A stretch of 44,280 nt of DNA from CAXTEJ01 sp964243295 (GCA_964243295.1 CAXTEJ010000028.1:1-44280); one strand, 5' to 3'; shown: positions 15,583 through 23,884, counted from the stretch's first letter. Numbers and translations are program-made. The notes: generated from the sequence alone by a model not told the origin.

Positions 15583-16656
15583 GTGCCGGCACGTGCCCGC
15601 GAGACGCACGACCGGGTGCGCCGCGTCTGCCAGGTGGGCGCCGCCGTGCTCGCTCTGAGCGGCGCCGGCTGCGTGGGGGTCGCGGTGACCACCGAGCCGC
15701 GGCCCCAGCCGCCGCTGTCGACGGTGACCGCCATGGACGTCACCGCCGTCGCCCCTGAGGTCGAGCTGACCTCGCCGAGGAAGGCGCCCGTCCCGCCCTC
15801 GGCGTCCGCGCTCGTGCTCGCCACCACGGTGCCCGCGCCAGGCCGCCCGGGAACCGTGCCGGCTGCACCTGCGGTCCTCCCGCCGATCCAGCGCGGCGCG
15901 GCAAGCCGGCCCGGCACTGCACTCGCCCTGCCCCCAGCCCTCCTGCGCGCACCCGCCCTGCCTTCGGCCCTCCCGCCCGCACCCGCCTCGCCCGCACACA
16001 GGACGCCGGTCAGGCCGGCGCAGAACCAGCCCGGGCATTCCCAGCCCGCACAGACCCAGCCCGCGCAGCCCCAGCCCGCGCAGACCCACCCGGCGGCGCC
16101 CCGGCCCGCGCAGACCCGGCCCGCGCAGACCCGGCCCGCGCAGACACGGCCCGCGCAGACGCGGCCGGCGACCGGGCTCGTGCTCCGGCCGTCCACGCCG
16201 GTCTCGCTCGCCATACCGGCCATCGGGGTGCGCACGCCGCTGCTTCGGCTCGGGCTGTCGGCCCGGGGGGCGATGCAGACACCCCCGAAGGGACCGCACT
16301 ACGACGAAGCCGGGTGGTACCGGTACTCGCCGACGCCGGGTTCGCTCGGGCCGGCCGTCATCGCCGGCCACGTCGACTCAGCGGCGAACGGGCCCTCGGT
16401 CTTCTTCCGGCTCAGCGAGCTGCGGCCTCGTGAGCGGGTGATGGTCACCCGTGCCGACGGCTCGGTCGCCGTCTTCGCCGTCGACCGGGTGCTGCGGTTC
16501 CACAAGGCCCAGTTCCCGTCAGCGCTCGTCTACGGCAACACCAACCGGGCCGCCCTGCGCCTGATCACCTGCGGGGGCCGCTTCGACCGCGCCAGCGGCC
16601 ACTACGTCGACAACATCGTCGTGCTGGCCTCGCTGGTCGGCGCGGTGCGGGCATGA
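15583..16656 (+). CDS. Class F sortase
   Basis: The 357-residue protein has an N-terminal membrane segment (about 14-36), a long Pro/Ala/Gln-rich linker (40-200) and a C-terminal sortase domain. The catalytic His is H263 (VIAGHVDS) and the Cys is C330 (LRLITCGGRFDR); the conserved Arg is R333 or R336. SLAIPAIGVRTPLLRLGL and the TCGGxFD pattern place it in class F, the sortases of many high-GC actinobacteria. It lies 6 bp after the surface protein, its probable substrate. The extended linker contains a 15-bp repeat encoding RPAQT, perhaps a wall-spanning spacer. Confidence 0.88.
   Translation: MPARARETHDRVRRVCQVGAAVLALSGAGCVGVAVTTEPRPQPPLSTVTAMDVTAVAPEVELTSPRKAPVPPSASALVLATTVPAPGRPGTVPAAPAVLPPIQRGAASRPGTALALPPALLRAPALPSALPPAPASPAHRTPVRPAQNQPGHSQPAQTQPAQPQPAQTHPAAPRPAQTRPAQTRPAQTRPAQTRPATGLVLRPSTPVSLAIPAIGVRTPLLRLGLSARGAMQTPPKGPHYDEAGWYRYSPTPGSLGPAVIAGHVDSAANGPSVFFRLSELRPRERVMVTRADGSVAVFAVDRVLRFHKAQFPSALVYGNTNRAALRLITCGGRFDRASGHYVDNIVVLASLVGAVRA
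16102..16161 (+). repeat. 4 x 15-bp in-frame repeat in the sortase linker
   Basis: Four units CGGCCCGCGCAGACN encode RPAQT repeats, preceded by more degenerate QPAQT units. The repeat lengthens the extracytoplasmic linker between the membrane anchor and the catalytic domain. Confidence 0.88.
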
Positions 16657-16706
16657 GCGCGTCGTCAGCCCGCCTCCGCACGACTACCGGGAAGTAGGCG
16701 CAGCGG

Positions 16707-16775
16707 GCGGGCCGGGATCGCACGATCACGGTGACTGGGCGCCCCGGGCGGGCCGGGATCGCACGACCACGGGGG
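16707..16775. repeat. Dispersed GATC motif, two copies
   Basis: Copies at 16707-16731 and 16746-16775 (core GGCCGGGATCGCACGA) lie between the sortase stop and the HAD stop. The second copy has the same relationship to the HAD gene end as the copy at 13961 has to the HAD remnant. Confidence 0.8.
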
Positions 16776-16786
16776 CGCGGGCGGGC

Positions 16787-17587
16787 TCAGCCGGGCTGCA
16801 CGCCAAGCAGCCGCTCGATCACCTGCGCGACACCGTCGTCGAGGCAGGACGGCGCGGTGGCGTCGGCCGCGGCGATGGCGTCGGGGTGGCCGCCGGTCAT
16901 GGCGTAGCCCTGGCCGGCCCAGCGCAGCATCTCGATGTCGTTGGGCATGTCGCCGAAGGCGACGACGTCGTCGCGGGAGATGCCGCGGCTGGCGACGAGC
17001 GCCGCGAGCGCCGCGGCCTTGCTGACCCCGTCGGCGGAGATCTCGATGAGGCAGTCGTGGGGGCTGGAGTGCGTGGCGTGCGCGAGGTCCTCGATGGCCT
17101 CACGGGCTAGCTCGAGCATCTCGTCGGCGATGCTGGAGCCGTTGCGGCACAGCAGCTTCACGACGGGGTGGTCGGCGACCAGCTGGGCGAGCGGCGCGGG
17201 CCGGTGGCCGTCGGCGGCGTCGTAGCGCGCGACGTACGACGGCTCGCGGCGGAAGCCGTCGAGGGTCTCGATCGCGAACGCGCTGCCCGGGCTGACCCTC
17301 GTGATGCGCTCGGCGACCTCGAGGACGACGTCAGCCGGGATCGTCACGGCGCTGAGCACCCGCTCGGCGCCCAGGTCGTAGATCACCGCGCCGTTGCCGC
17401 AGATCGCGGTGCCGCGGTGACCGGTCTGCGCGACGACGTCGCCGAGCCAGCGCGGCGGGCGGCCCGTGACGTAGACGACGTCGACCCCGGCCCCCGCGCA
17501 GCCTGCGAACGCGTCGAGGGTGCGCTGCGAGATCGAGCCGTCCGGCCGGACGACGGTCCCGTCGAGGTCGGTCGCCACCAGTCGCAT
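16787..17587 (-). CDS. HAD-superfamily (Cof-type) hydrolase
   Basis: The 266-residue protein begins MRLVATDLDGTVV, with HAD motif I at D8-x-D10. It continues with TGRPP (motif II region), KAAALAAL with the motif III lysine and FGDMPNDIEML (motif IV). The cap domain between them is of the Cof type, which usually acts on sugar phosphates. ATG 17596 is an alternative start. The same frame is open without a stop back to 17815, giving an optional Cys-rich N-terminal extension. It is the third gene after serS in the same direction. Confidence 0.83.
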   Translation of the reverse strand: MRLVATDLDGTVVRPDGSISQRTLDAFAGCAGAGVDVVYVTGRPPRWLGDVVAQTGHRGTAICGNGAVIYDLGAERVLSAVTIPADVVLEVAERITRVSPGSAFAIETLDGFRREPSYVARYDAADGHRPAPLAQLVADHPVVKLLCRNGSSIADEMLELAREAIEDLAHATHSSPHDCLIEISADGVSKAAALAALVASRGISRDDVVAFGDMPNDIEMLRWAGQGYAMTGGHPDAIAAADATAPSCLDDGVAQVIERLLGVQPG

Positions 17588-17815
17588 GGCGCCCATTCTG
17601 CCGGGTCCGCGCGCGGGCTCGTCACCGCACGTCACCCGCACGGGCTCAGGGCCGGCGCAGCAGCTCGGGTGGCAGCACCCGCTGGCGAGCACGACGTCGC
17701 GCCAGGGCTGCGCCAGCTCGATGAGGCGCGCGGTGCCGTCGGCGCCAGGTGGGCCGCCCACATCGGTCTGCGCAGACCACGCCCGCCGCGACAGCTCCAC
17801 CCTCGATCGCGGCCG

Positions 17816-18631
17816 TCATGACGCTGCCTCCTGCGCTCGCACGACGTCGTCCAGGACGTCGGCCAGCCCGTCGTCGGCGACCGTGCCGCACACCGTGTCG
17901 GCGGCGGCCAGCACCTCGGCGGGCGCCTGCCCCATGGCCACCGACCGGCCGGCCCAGGCGAACATCTCCAGGTCGTTGCGCCCGTCGCCGACCGCCAGGA
18001 CGTCGGCCGGGTCGACGCCCAGGGAGCGGGCGACGCGGTCGAGGCCGTAGGCCTTGCTGACGCCCTCGGGCGCGATGTCGAGCCACGCCGTCCAGCCCAC
18101 CGAGTAGGTGCCGCCGTGCAGGCCGAGGCGCGCCACCAGCGCCAGGAAGTCCTCAGGGGTGTGCTCGGGGCTGCGCACGACGACCCGGGTGGCCGGCCGC
18201 TCGAGCAGCTCGGCGAACGGGACGACGGTGAGCCGGCCGATCAGGTCGTCGCCGGGGAACGGCCCGGTGAGCCGGTACCCGAGGCCGAGGTCCTCCACGG
18301 CGTAGACGGCCTGCGGCAGGTGCTCGACCAGCAGCTCGAGCGCCGGGCGCGGGTCGAACGTCACCATCTCGGTGACCTCGTAGCCGTCGTCCGCCGACGG
18401 GTCGAGCCGCACGGTCACCGAGCCGTTGCTGGTGACCGCGAAGCCGCTGTCGAGCCCGAGCCGCTCGAGCACGGGCAGGGTCGCGCTCAGCGACCGGCCC
18501 GTCGAGAGGACGACGTGCCGGCCAGACGCGGCCACGTCGCGCACCGCGGAGCGCACGCGCGGGGTCAGCGTGCCGTCGAGGTGCAGGATCGTGCCGTCCA
18601 CGTCCAGGGCGACGAGCGCCGGGGACAGCAC
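17816..18631 (-). CDS. HAD-superfamily (Cof-type) hydrolase downstream of serS
   Basis: The 271-residue protein has the motifs ALDVDGTI (nucleophile), LSTGRSLS, GVSKAYGLDRVA and VGDGRNDLEMFAWAG. Its GTG start lies 2 bp after the serS stop, so the two are very likely one transcript. It is a paralogue of the next gene downstream, which ends in a similar DDGxAxVIxxLL pattern. HAD genes next to serS are common in actinobacteria; the substrate is not known. Confidence 0.87.
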   Translation of the reverse strand: MLSPALVALDVDGTILHLDGTLTPRVRSAVRDVAASGRHVVLSTGRSLSATLPVLERLGLDSGFAVTSNGSVTVRLDPSADDGYEVTEMVTFDPRPALELLVEHLPQAVYAVEDLGLGYRLTGPFPGDDLIGRLTVVPFAELLERPATRVVVRSPEHTPEDFLALVARLGLHGGTYSVGWTAWLDIAPEGVSKAYGLDRVARSLGVDPADVLAVGDGRNDLEMFAWAGRSVAMGQAPAEVLAAADTVCGTVADDGLADVLDDVVRAQEAAS

Positions 18632-18633
18632 GT

Positions 18634-19911
18634 TCAGCGCACCGGCTCGAGGACGTCGAGGCCGACGTACGGGCGCAGCGCCTGCGGCACCACCACCGAG
18701 CCGTCGGCCTGCTGGTGGTTCTCGAGGATCGCGACGAGCCAGCGGGTCGTGGCGGCCGTGCCGTTGAGCGTGGCGACGTGGCGCGTGGCGCCCTCGCGCT
18801 GGGGGTCGCGCTCGCGGACGTTCAGCCGCCGCGCCTGGTAGGTCGTGCAGCTGCTCGTCGAGGTCAGCTCGCGGTGGCGGCCCTGCGAGGGCACCCATCC
18901 CTCGCAGTCGTACTTGCGGGCGGCCGGCCCGCCGAGGTCGCCCGCCGCGACGTCGATGACGCGGTAGGGGATCTCGACGGCGTCGAGCAGCGCGCGCTCG
19001 AGGCCGAGCAGCCGCTGGTGCTCGGCGGCGGCGTCCTCTGGCCTGGCGTAGCTGAACATCTCGATCTTCTGGAACTGGTGCACCCGGATGATGCCGCGGG
19101 TGTCCTTGCCGTACGAGCCGGCCTCGCGGCGAAAGCACGTCGACCAGCCGGCGTAGCGCACCGGCCCGGCCGACAGGTCGAGGATCTCGTCGGCGTGGTA
19201 GCCGGCGAGCGCGACCTCGCTGGTGCCGGTGAGGTAGAGGTCGTCGGCCTCGAGGCGGTAGACCTCGCTGGCGTGGGCGTCGAGGAACCCGGCGCCGGCC
19301 ATGACCTCGGGCTTGACCAGGGTCGGCGTGATCATCGGCGTGAAGCCGGCGTCGATCGCCCGCGCCATGGCGAGGTTGAGCAGCCCCAGCTCGAGGCGGG
19401 CGCCGGCGCCCTTGAGGAAGTAGAAGCGCGACCCGCTGACCTTGGCGCCGCGCTCGGTGTCGATGGCGCCCAGCAGCTCGCCCAGCTCGAGGTGGTCGCG
19501 CGGCGCGAAGCCCTCGGCGGCGAAGTCGCGGGGGGTGCCGACCTCCTCGAGCACGACGTAGTCGTCCTCGCCGCCGGCGGGCACGCCGTCCTCGACGACG
19601 TTCGGGATGGCGCGCACCAGGGTGTCGAGCTCGTCCCCCGCCGCGTCCGCGTCGGTCTGCAGCTCCTTGACGCGCTGGCTGAGGTCCTTGGCACGGGCGA
19701 CCATCGCCGCCTTTTCCTCGCCCCTCGCCTGCGAGACGAGCCGGCCCGACGCCTTCTGCTCCGCGCGCGCCTGCTCGAACGCCGCCAGCGTCTCCCGGCG
19801 CCGCGCGTCAGCCGCGAGCGCGCGGTCGACGAGGCCGGCGTCCTCGCCCCGGGCACGCTGGCTCGCGCGGACGGCATCGGGCTGGTCGCGCAGGACTCGG
19901 AGATCGATCAC
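18634..19911 (-). CDS. serS: Seryl-tRNA synthetase
   Basis: The 425-residue class II synthetase starts MIDLRVLRDQPDAVRASQRA from a GTG at 19911, the normal start for this family. The N-terminal coiled-coil arm covers about 30-100. Motif 2 is seen as RREAGSYGKDTRGIIRVHQF and motif 3 as AILENHQQADGSVVVPQALR. TGTSEVALAGYHADE is also conserved. It charges tRNA-Ser (and tRNA-Sec where present). An in-frame extension to 19938 is not needed. It heads an operon with two HAD hydrolases. Confidence 0.96.
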   Translation of the reverse strand: MIDLRVLRDQPDAVRASQRARGEDAGLVDRALAADARRRETLAAFEQARAEQKASGRLVSQARGEEKAAMVARAKDLSQRVKELQTDADAAGDELDTLVRAIPNVVEDGVPAGGEDDYVVLEEVGTPRDFAAEGFAPRDHLELGELLGAIDTERGAKVSGSRFYFLKGAGARLELGLLNLAMARAIDAGFTPMITPTLVKPEVMAGAGFLDAHASEVYRLEADDLYLTGTSEVALAGYHADEILDLSAGPVRYAGWSTCFRREAGSYGKDTRGIIRVHQFQKIEMFSYARPEDAAAEHQRLLGLERALLDAVEIPYRVIDVAAGDLGGPAARKYDCEGWVPSQGRHRELTSTSSCTTYQARRLNVRERDPQREGATRHVATLNGTAATTRWLVAILENHQQADGSVVVPQALRPYVGLDVLEPVR

Positions 19912-20005
19912 CCCGCAAGGGTATCGACGCCCCACCACGCTGCGTGGCGCGACGGGTGCGCGGCTGGACCAGCCGTGACAGCGACGCAGGGGCTACGTTG
20001 CGCTG

Positions 20006-20959
20006 GTGCCGGACCACGACGAGGGCCACCCGCAGGGCCAGCGACGCGTCGCGGTCGTGGTCAACCCCACCAAGTTCCCTGACACCACCGCCGTGCGGGA
20101 GGTCGTCGAGGACGCGTGCGCTCGGCTGGGCTGGGCGCGGCCGATGTGGCTGGAGACGACCGCGGAGGACACCGGCGACGGCCAGACCCGCGAGGCGCTC
20201 GCGGCGGGCGTCGACCTCGTGTGCGCCCTGGGCGGTGACGGGACGGTGCGCACGGTCGCCGAGGTGCTCAGCCGGACCGGGACGCCGCTCGGGCTGCTGC
20301 CGGGCGGCACGGGCAACCTGCTCGCCCGCAACCTCGGGCTGCCGTTCGCCGACCTCGAGGGCTCGCTCGAGATCGCCCTCGACGGCGTCGACCGCGCGAT
20401 CGACGTGGGCGTCGTGCAGTTCGACGCCTCCGGCGATGATCAGGACGCCCCCGAGCGGGTGTTCCTCGTCATGGCGGGCCTCGGCTTCGACGCCGCGATG
20501 ATGGCCGGCGCGCCCGAGCGGCTCAAGGCGAAGGTCGGCTGGCTCGCCTACGCGGTGAGCGGCCTGCAGAACCTGACCGGTCCGCGCGTGAAGGCACGGC
20601 TGAGGGTGGACGACGAGCCGTCGTCCAGCCGCCGGCTGCACACCGTCGTGGTCGGCAACTGCGGCCAGCTCACCGGCGGGCTCGAGCTCATGCCCGACGC
20701 CGAGGTGGACGACGGCTGGCTCGACGCCGTCGTGCTGTCCCCGAGCGGCGTCGTGGGCTGGGCGTCGGTGGCGCTGCGGCTGCTGAGCAAGCGCGGCCAC
20801 CCGCGGGTGGAGCGGCTGCGGCTGCGCACCCTGCGCGTCGCCGTCGAGCACCCTCAGGAGGGCGAGCTGGACGGCGACACCGTCGGCGAGGTGCGGGCGA
20901 TGCGGGTCCGCGTCGACCCGGGCGCCCTGCTCGTGCGGGTCGGGCGGGACGGTGGCTGA
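20006..20959 (+). CDS. Diacylglycerol kinase-family lipid kinase
   Basis: The 317-residue protein has the catalytic motif ALGGDGTVRTVAEVL (about 72-86) and the PGGTGNLLARNLGLP motif (96-110) of the DAGK/sphingosine kinase superfamily. KFPDTT and VGNCGQLTGGLELMPDA also fit the YegS-like group. It probably phosphorylates a lipid at the membrane face. The GTG start is divergent from serS. It overlaps the PAP2 gene by 8 nt, so opposing lipid kinase and phosphatase activities are encoded together. Confidence 0.88.
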   Translation: MPDHDEGHPQGQRRVAVVVNPTKFPDTTAVREVVEDACARLGWARPMWLETTAEDTGDGQTREALAAGVDLVCALGGDGTVRTVAEVLSRTGTPLGLLPGGTGNLLARNLGLPFADLEGSLEIALDGVDRAIDVGVVQFDASGDDQDAPERVFLVMAGLGFDAAMMAGAPERLKAKVGWLAYAVSGLQNLTGPRVKARLRVDDEPSSSRRLHTVVVGNCGQLTGGLELMPDAEVDDGWLDAVVLSPSGVVGWASVALRLLSKRGHPRVERLRLRTLRVAVEHPQEGELDGDTVGEVRAMRVRVDPGALLVRVGRDGG

Positions 20960-21737
20960 CGGGCCGTCGCGCCCCGCAGCGGCCGCCGTCCGCGACGTCG
21001 AGCAGCCCACCGACGCGGTCGTGCGCCGGGTGCGCCCGCGGCTGCTGGCCGGCGTCCTTGCGATGGTGGCGGGCGCCGTCCCCGTGGTGGTGCTGGGGCT
21101 GCTCGTGCGTGACACCGCCGCGACCGTCGCCCGCTTCGACCAGCGCGTCGAGGTGCAGCTCACGGGCCTCGCGCTCGCCCACGACGCCGTCCGCCGCGCC
21201 GCCGAGGTCGGCGCCGGCGTCCTGCACCCGTTCGTGTTCCGACTCGCCGTGGTGGGGGTCGCCGTGTGGCTGGCCCGCCGCGGCGCCATGGCGGCATGCC
21301 TGTGGGCGGTCGCGACCATGCTCACCGGCACGCTGCTCGGCGTCGTGCTCAAGGCGCTGGTGCAGCGGGCGCGACCGGTGCTCGACCAGCCCGTCGCCGC
21401 CGTCAGCGGCTCCAGCTTCCCCTCCGGCCACGCGCTGAACGCCGCGCTCGGGGTCACGGTGCTGCTGGTGGTGCTGTGGCCGCCGATCGCCCGCCGCCGG
21501 GCGCGGACGGTCGCGGCCGCGGCCGGGGCGCTGCTCGTCGTCCTGACATGTCTGGATCGGCTGCTGCTGGGCGTGCACTTCCCGAGCGACGTGGTCGCCG
21601 GGACGCTCGTCGGCTGCCTGCTGCCGCTGTCGTCGTGGGTCGCGTTCGGGCCCGTCGTGCGCGAGCGGGCCTCGCGGCACGAGGGCCGCGCTGCGCCCGC
21701 TGGTCGGCCGCGCGGAACAGGCGCCGTGCTCTCGTGA
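20952..21737 (+). CDS. PAP2-family membrane phosphatase
   Basis: The 261-residue integral membrane protein has about five transmembrane segments. The PAP2 signature is complete: KALVQRARP (Kx6RP), SSFPSGHALN (PSGH) and RLLLGVHFPSD (Rx5HxxxD). The active site would face the outside and dephosphorylate lipid phosphates or undecaprenyl pyrophosphate. It overlaps the kinase gene upstream (8 nt) and the methyltransferase downstream (GTGA). Confidence 0.9.
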   Translation: MADGPSRPAAAAVRDVEQPTDAVVRRVRPRLLAGVLAMVAGAVPVVVLGLLVRDTAATVARFDQRVEVQLTGLALAHDAVRRAAEVGAGVLHPFVFRLAVVGVAVWLARRGAMAACLWAVATMLTGTLLGVVLKALVQRARPVLDQPVAAVSGSSFPSGHALNAALGVTVLLVVLWPPIARRRARTVAAAAGALLVVLTCLDRLLLGVHFPSDVVAGTLVGCLLPLSSWVAFGPVVRERASRHEGRAAPAGRPRGTGAVLS

Positions 21738-22354
21738 CCGAGGGCACCCGGGCGCAGTGGGACGCCGAGGCCGCGCACTTCGACGAGGCACCCGACCACG
21801 GGCTGCGCGACGACGCCGTGCGCCGGATGTGGACCGAGCTGCTGACCGGTGTGCTGCCCGAGCGGCCCAGCCGGGTGCTCGACCTGGGCTGCGGCACCGG
21901 CACGCTCAGCGTCCTGCTGGCCGAGCTCGGCCACGAGGTCGACGGCGTCGACGTGTCGCCGCGGATGGTCGAGCTCGCCGAGCGCAAGGCCCTCGAGCAC
22001 GGTGTCAGCGCCCGCTTCCACGTCGGCGACGCAGCGTCTCCTGCCGTGACCGGGGCGTACGACGTGGTGCTGTCGCGGCACGTGCTGTGGGCGATGCCCG
22101 ACGTCCCGGCAGCCCTCGACCGCTGGCTCGCGCTGCTGCGTCCGGACGGCGTCCTCGTGCTCGTCGAGGGCTACTGGCACACCGGCGCCGGGCTGCATGC
22201 GGCCGACGTCCTGCCGCTGGTGCGCGACCGCACGCGGCAGGCGTGGGTGCAGTCGCTGTCGGCGTACGACGAGCTGTGGGGCGGCCCGGTCGACGACGAG
22301 CGGTTCCTCGTGGCCGGGCGCTGGCCGCGCGGAACTGGCGGCGGGTGGACCTGA
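21734..22354 (+). CDS. SAM-dependent methyltransferase (class I)
   Basis: The 206-residue protein has the SAM-binding motif VLDLGCGTGTLSVLLAELG (about 48-66), the acidic residue at the end of strand 2 in VDGVDVSPRMVE, and motif III as LRPDGVLVLVEG. Its GTG overlaps the PAP2 stop codon by 4 nt, showing translational coupling. No feature defines the substrate; a lipid or cofactor would fit the operon. Confidence 0.88.
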   Translation: MTEGTRAQWDAEAAHFDEAPDHGLRDDAVRRMWTELLTGVLPERPSRVLDLGCGTGTLSVLLAELGHEVDGVDVSPRMVELAERKALEHGVSARFHVGDAASPAVTGAYDVVLSRHVLWAMPDVPAALDRWLALLRPDGVLVLVEGYWHTGAGLHAADVLPLVRDRTRQAWVQSLSAYDELWGGPVDDERFLVAGRWPRGTGGGWT

Positions 22355-22432
22355 CGGCACCCATGGCGGCCGTCTGGCACTGCATCGCGCCGGCGCCCTC
22401 CCGCAGGGTGCTCTGCCGGTCGGCGAGACGCC

Positions 22433-22461
22433 TTGACCTTCACACGGTGTCAGCCGGGAGG
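22433..22461 (+). promoter_or_regulatory. Likely -35 element and ribosome-binding site of the MerR gene
   Basis: TTGACC (22433-22438) lies 32 bp before the ATG, and GGGAGG (22456-22461) is 8 nt from it. The short segment between them (TTCACACGGTGT) contains a CACACGGTGT near-dyad of the kind MerR proteins bind in their own promoters. A -10 is not obvious. Confidence 0.4.
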
Positions 22462-22469
22462 CTGCCATC

Positions 22470-23261
22470 ATGCTGATCTCCGAGTTCGCCCGGCTGGGGC
22501 AGGTGTCGGTCCGCATGCTGCGCCACTACGACGTGGTCGGCCTGCTCACCCCCGACCACACGGACCCCGTCAGCGGCTACCGCTCCTACTCGCCCGGACA
22601 GCTCCCGGCGCTGAACCGCATCGTCGCCCTCAAGGACCTCGGTTTCACCCTCGCCCAGGTCGACCGGCTTGTTCACGACGACCTCGACGTCGGCGAGCTG
22701 CGCGGCATGCTCCGCCTCCGCCGGGCGCAGCTGGAGAACGAGGCGCGCGCCGTCGAGACTCGCCTGACGGCAGTCGAGCTCAGGCTCCACATGATCGAGG
22801 AGGAGGACGCCGTGTCCCCGGACTACACCGTCAAGACCGTTCCGGCCGTGCGGCTCGTCGCGCGCACGGCGACGGTGCCCGGCGAACGCCTGGGCCAGCA
22901 GATCGAGCCGTTGTTCGAGGCCGTCGCCGAGCCCCTTCGGCACATCAGCGGCAGCCTGAGCACGCCCATCGCGACGTACGCAGAGACCGACGACGGCATG
23001 GACGTCGTCGTCGGCTACGCCTACGAGGGCCCAGCCCCCGAGGGCTGCCAGGTGATCGACCTGCCCGAGGTGACCGCGGTCTGCGGGGTGCACCTCGGGG
23101 AGATGTCGCGGATCCAGGAGTCGTGGCAGCGCCTGCACCGCTGGGTGGCCGCCAACGGGTACGCGTCCGCCGGCCCCAGCCGAGAGTCTTACGTCCAGGC
23201 CGAGACCGATGACCAGACTGACTGGGTCACCGAGCTCCAGCAACCCGTCACCCGCCGCTAG
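22470..23261 (+). CDS. MerR-family regulator with GyrI-like effector domain
   Basis: The 263-residue protein has a MerR winged helix (MLISEFARLGQVSVRMLRHYDVVG, then SGYRSYSPGQL), a dimerisation coiled coil (about 75-115) and a C-terminal GyrI/AraC-effector-like domain (about 125-263, YTVKTVPAVRLVARTATV). This is the BmrR-type arrangement that senses hydrophobic drugs or toxins. No efflux gene is adjacent, so its target may be the upstream methyltransferase operon or a distant gene. Its TAG stop shares CTAG with the stop of the convergent P-loop gene. Confidence 0.88.
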   Translation: MLISEFARLGQVSVRMLRHYDVVGLLTPDHTDPVSGYRSYSPGQLPALNRIVALKDLGFTLAQVDRLVHDDLDVGELRGMLRLRRAQLENEARAVETRLTAVELRLHMIEEEDAVSPDYTVKTVPAVRLVARTATVPGERLGQQIEPLFEAVAEPLRHISGSLSTPIATYAETDDGMDVVVGYAYEGPAPEGCQVIDLPEVTAVCGVHLGEMSRIQESWQRLHRWVAANGYASAGPSRESYVQAETDDQTDWVTELQQPVTRR

Positions 23262-23824
23262 GGCCTCGGCCGCTCAGGGGTCACGGCGTCGGCGATCTGG
23301 CGGGCGACCTGCGCGGGGGTCAGGTGCGTGGTGTCGACGACCTCGGCCTCGTGGCCGAGCCACCCGCGGGCTGCCTTGGCGTAGGACTCGAGGTGGGCGA
23401 ACCGGAACGCGGACGGCCCGACCTCGGCGCGCTGGATGCGGTCGCGCAGGACGTCGGTGCCGGCGTGCAGCACGAAGTGCCGGACCGGGATGCCGTGCTG
23501 GGCGAGGCCGCCGCTGATCTCGCGCCAGTAGGCCTCGACCAGCACGGTCATGGGCATGATCAGCGTGCCGCCGGTGAACGCCAGCACGCGCGCGGCTGTC
23601 TCCACGACGAGCGGACGCCACGGCGCCCAGTGCTGGAAGTTGTCCGTCTCAGGCAGCGGGGGCGTGATGTCCATGAGCGTCTCGCCGACCTTCTCGGCGT
23701 CGAACACCCGCGAGCCGGGGACCAGCGGTTGCAGCAGCGCGCTGGTCGTCGTCCTGCCCGCGCCGTAGGTGCCGTTCAACCGACTGGGCAAGCGCCGTAT
23801 CCCGCACAGACCAGGCGCGCTCAT
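23258..23824 (-). CDS. P-loop nucleotide kinase-like protein with altered Walker A
   Basis: The 188-residue protein resembles small actinobacterial P-loop ATPases that begin with a hydrophobic strand and NGTYGAGKT. Here the motif is NGTYGAGRTTT: the catalytic Lys is Arg through a codon AGG that is one base from AAG. The first strand is replaced by RRLPSRL, without hydrophobic character. The rest (VFDAEKVGETL, PWRPLVVETAARVL, GGTLIMPMTVLVEAYWREI, VRHFVLHA) is well preserved. It may be a recently inactivated gene or one with a wrong start. It lies next to the low-GC protease gene. Confidence 0.65.
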   Translation of the reverse strand: MSAPGLCGIRRLPSRLNGTYGAGRTTTSALLQPLVPGSRVFDAEKVGETLMDITPPLPETDNFQHWAPWRPLVVETAARVLAFTGGTLIMPMTVLVEAYWREISGGLAQHGIPVRHFVLHAGTDVLRDRIQRAEVGPSAFRFAHLESYAKAARGWLGHEAEVVDTTHLTPAQVARQIADAVTPERPRP

Positions 23825-23884
23825 GTCACGCGCTAGAACGCCGATGACCTAGATCATGTAATAGGCTTTGATTCCGTTTGGGCG

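Noticed and set aside
14434..16371. Long minus-strand frame opposite the surface protein and sortase
   Set aside because: It is an antisense shadow with Arg/Gly/Val-rich low-complexity sequence; the plus-strand genes have clear domains.
17646..17819. Short gene coupled by ATGA to the first HAD gene
   Set aside because: Codon third positions are poorer in GC than in the alternative frame, and the product is Arg-rich as in typical shifted frames.
19912..20005. T-box riboswitch upstream of serS
   Set aside because: The divergent gap is only 94 bp, and no T-box sequence or hairpin pair is visible.
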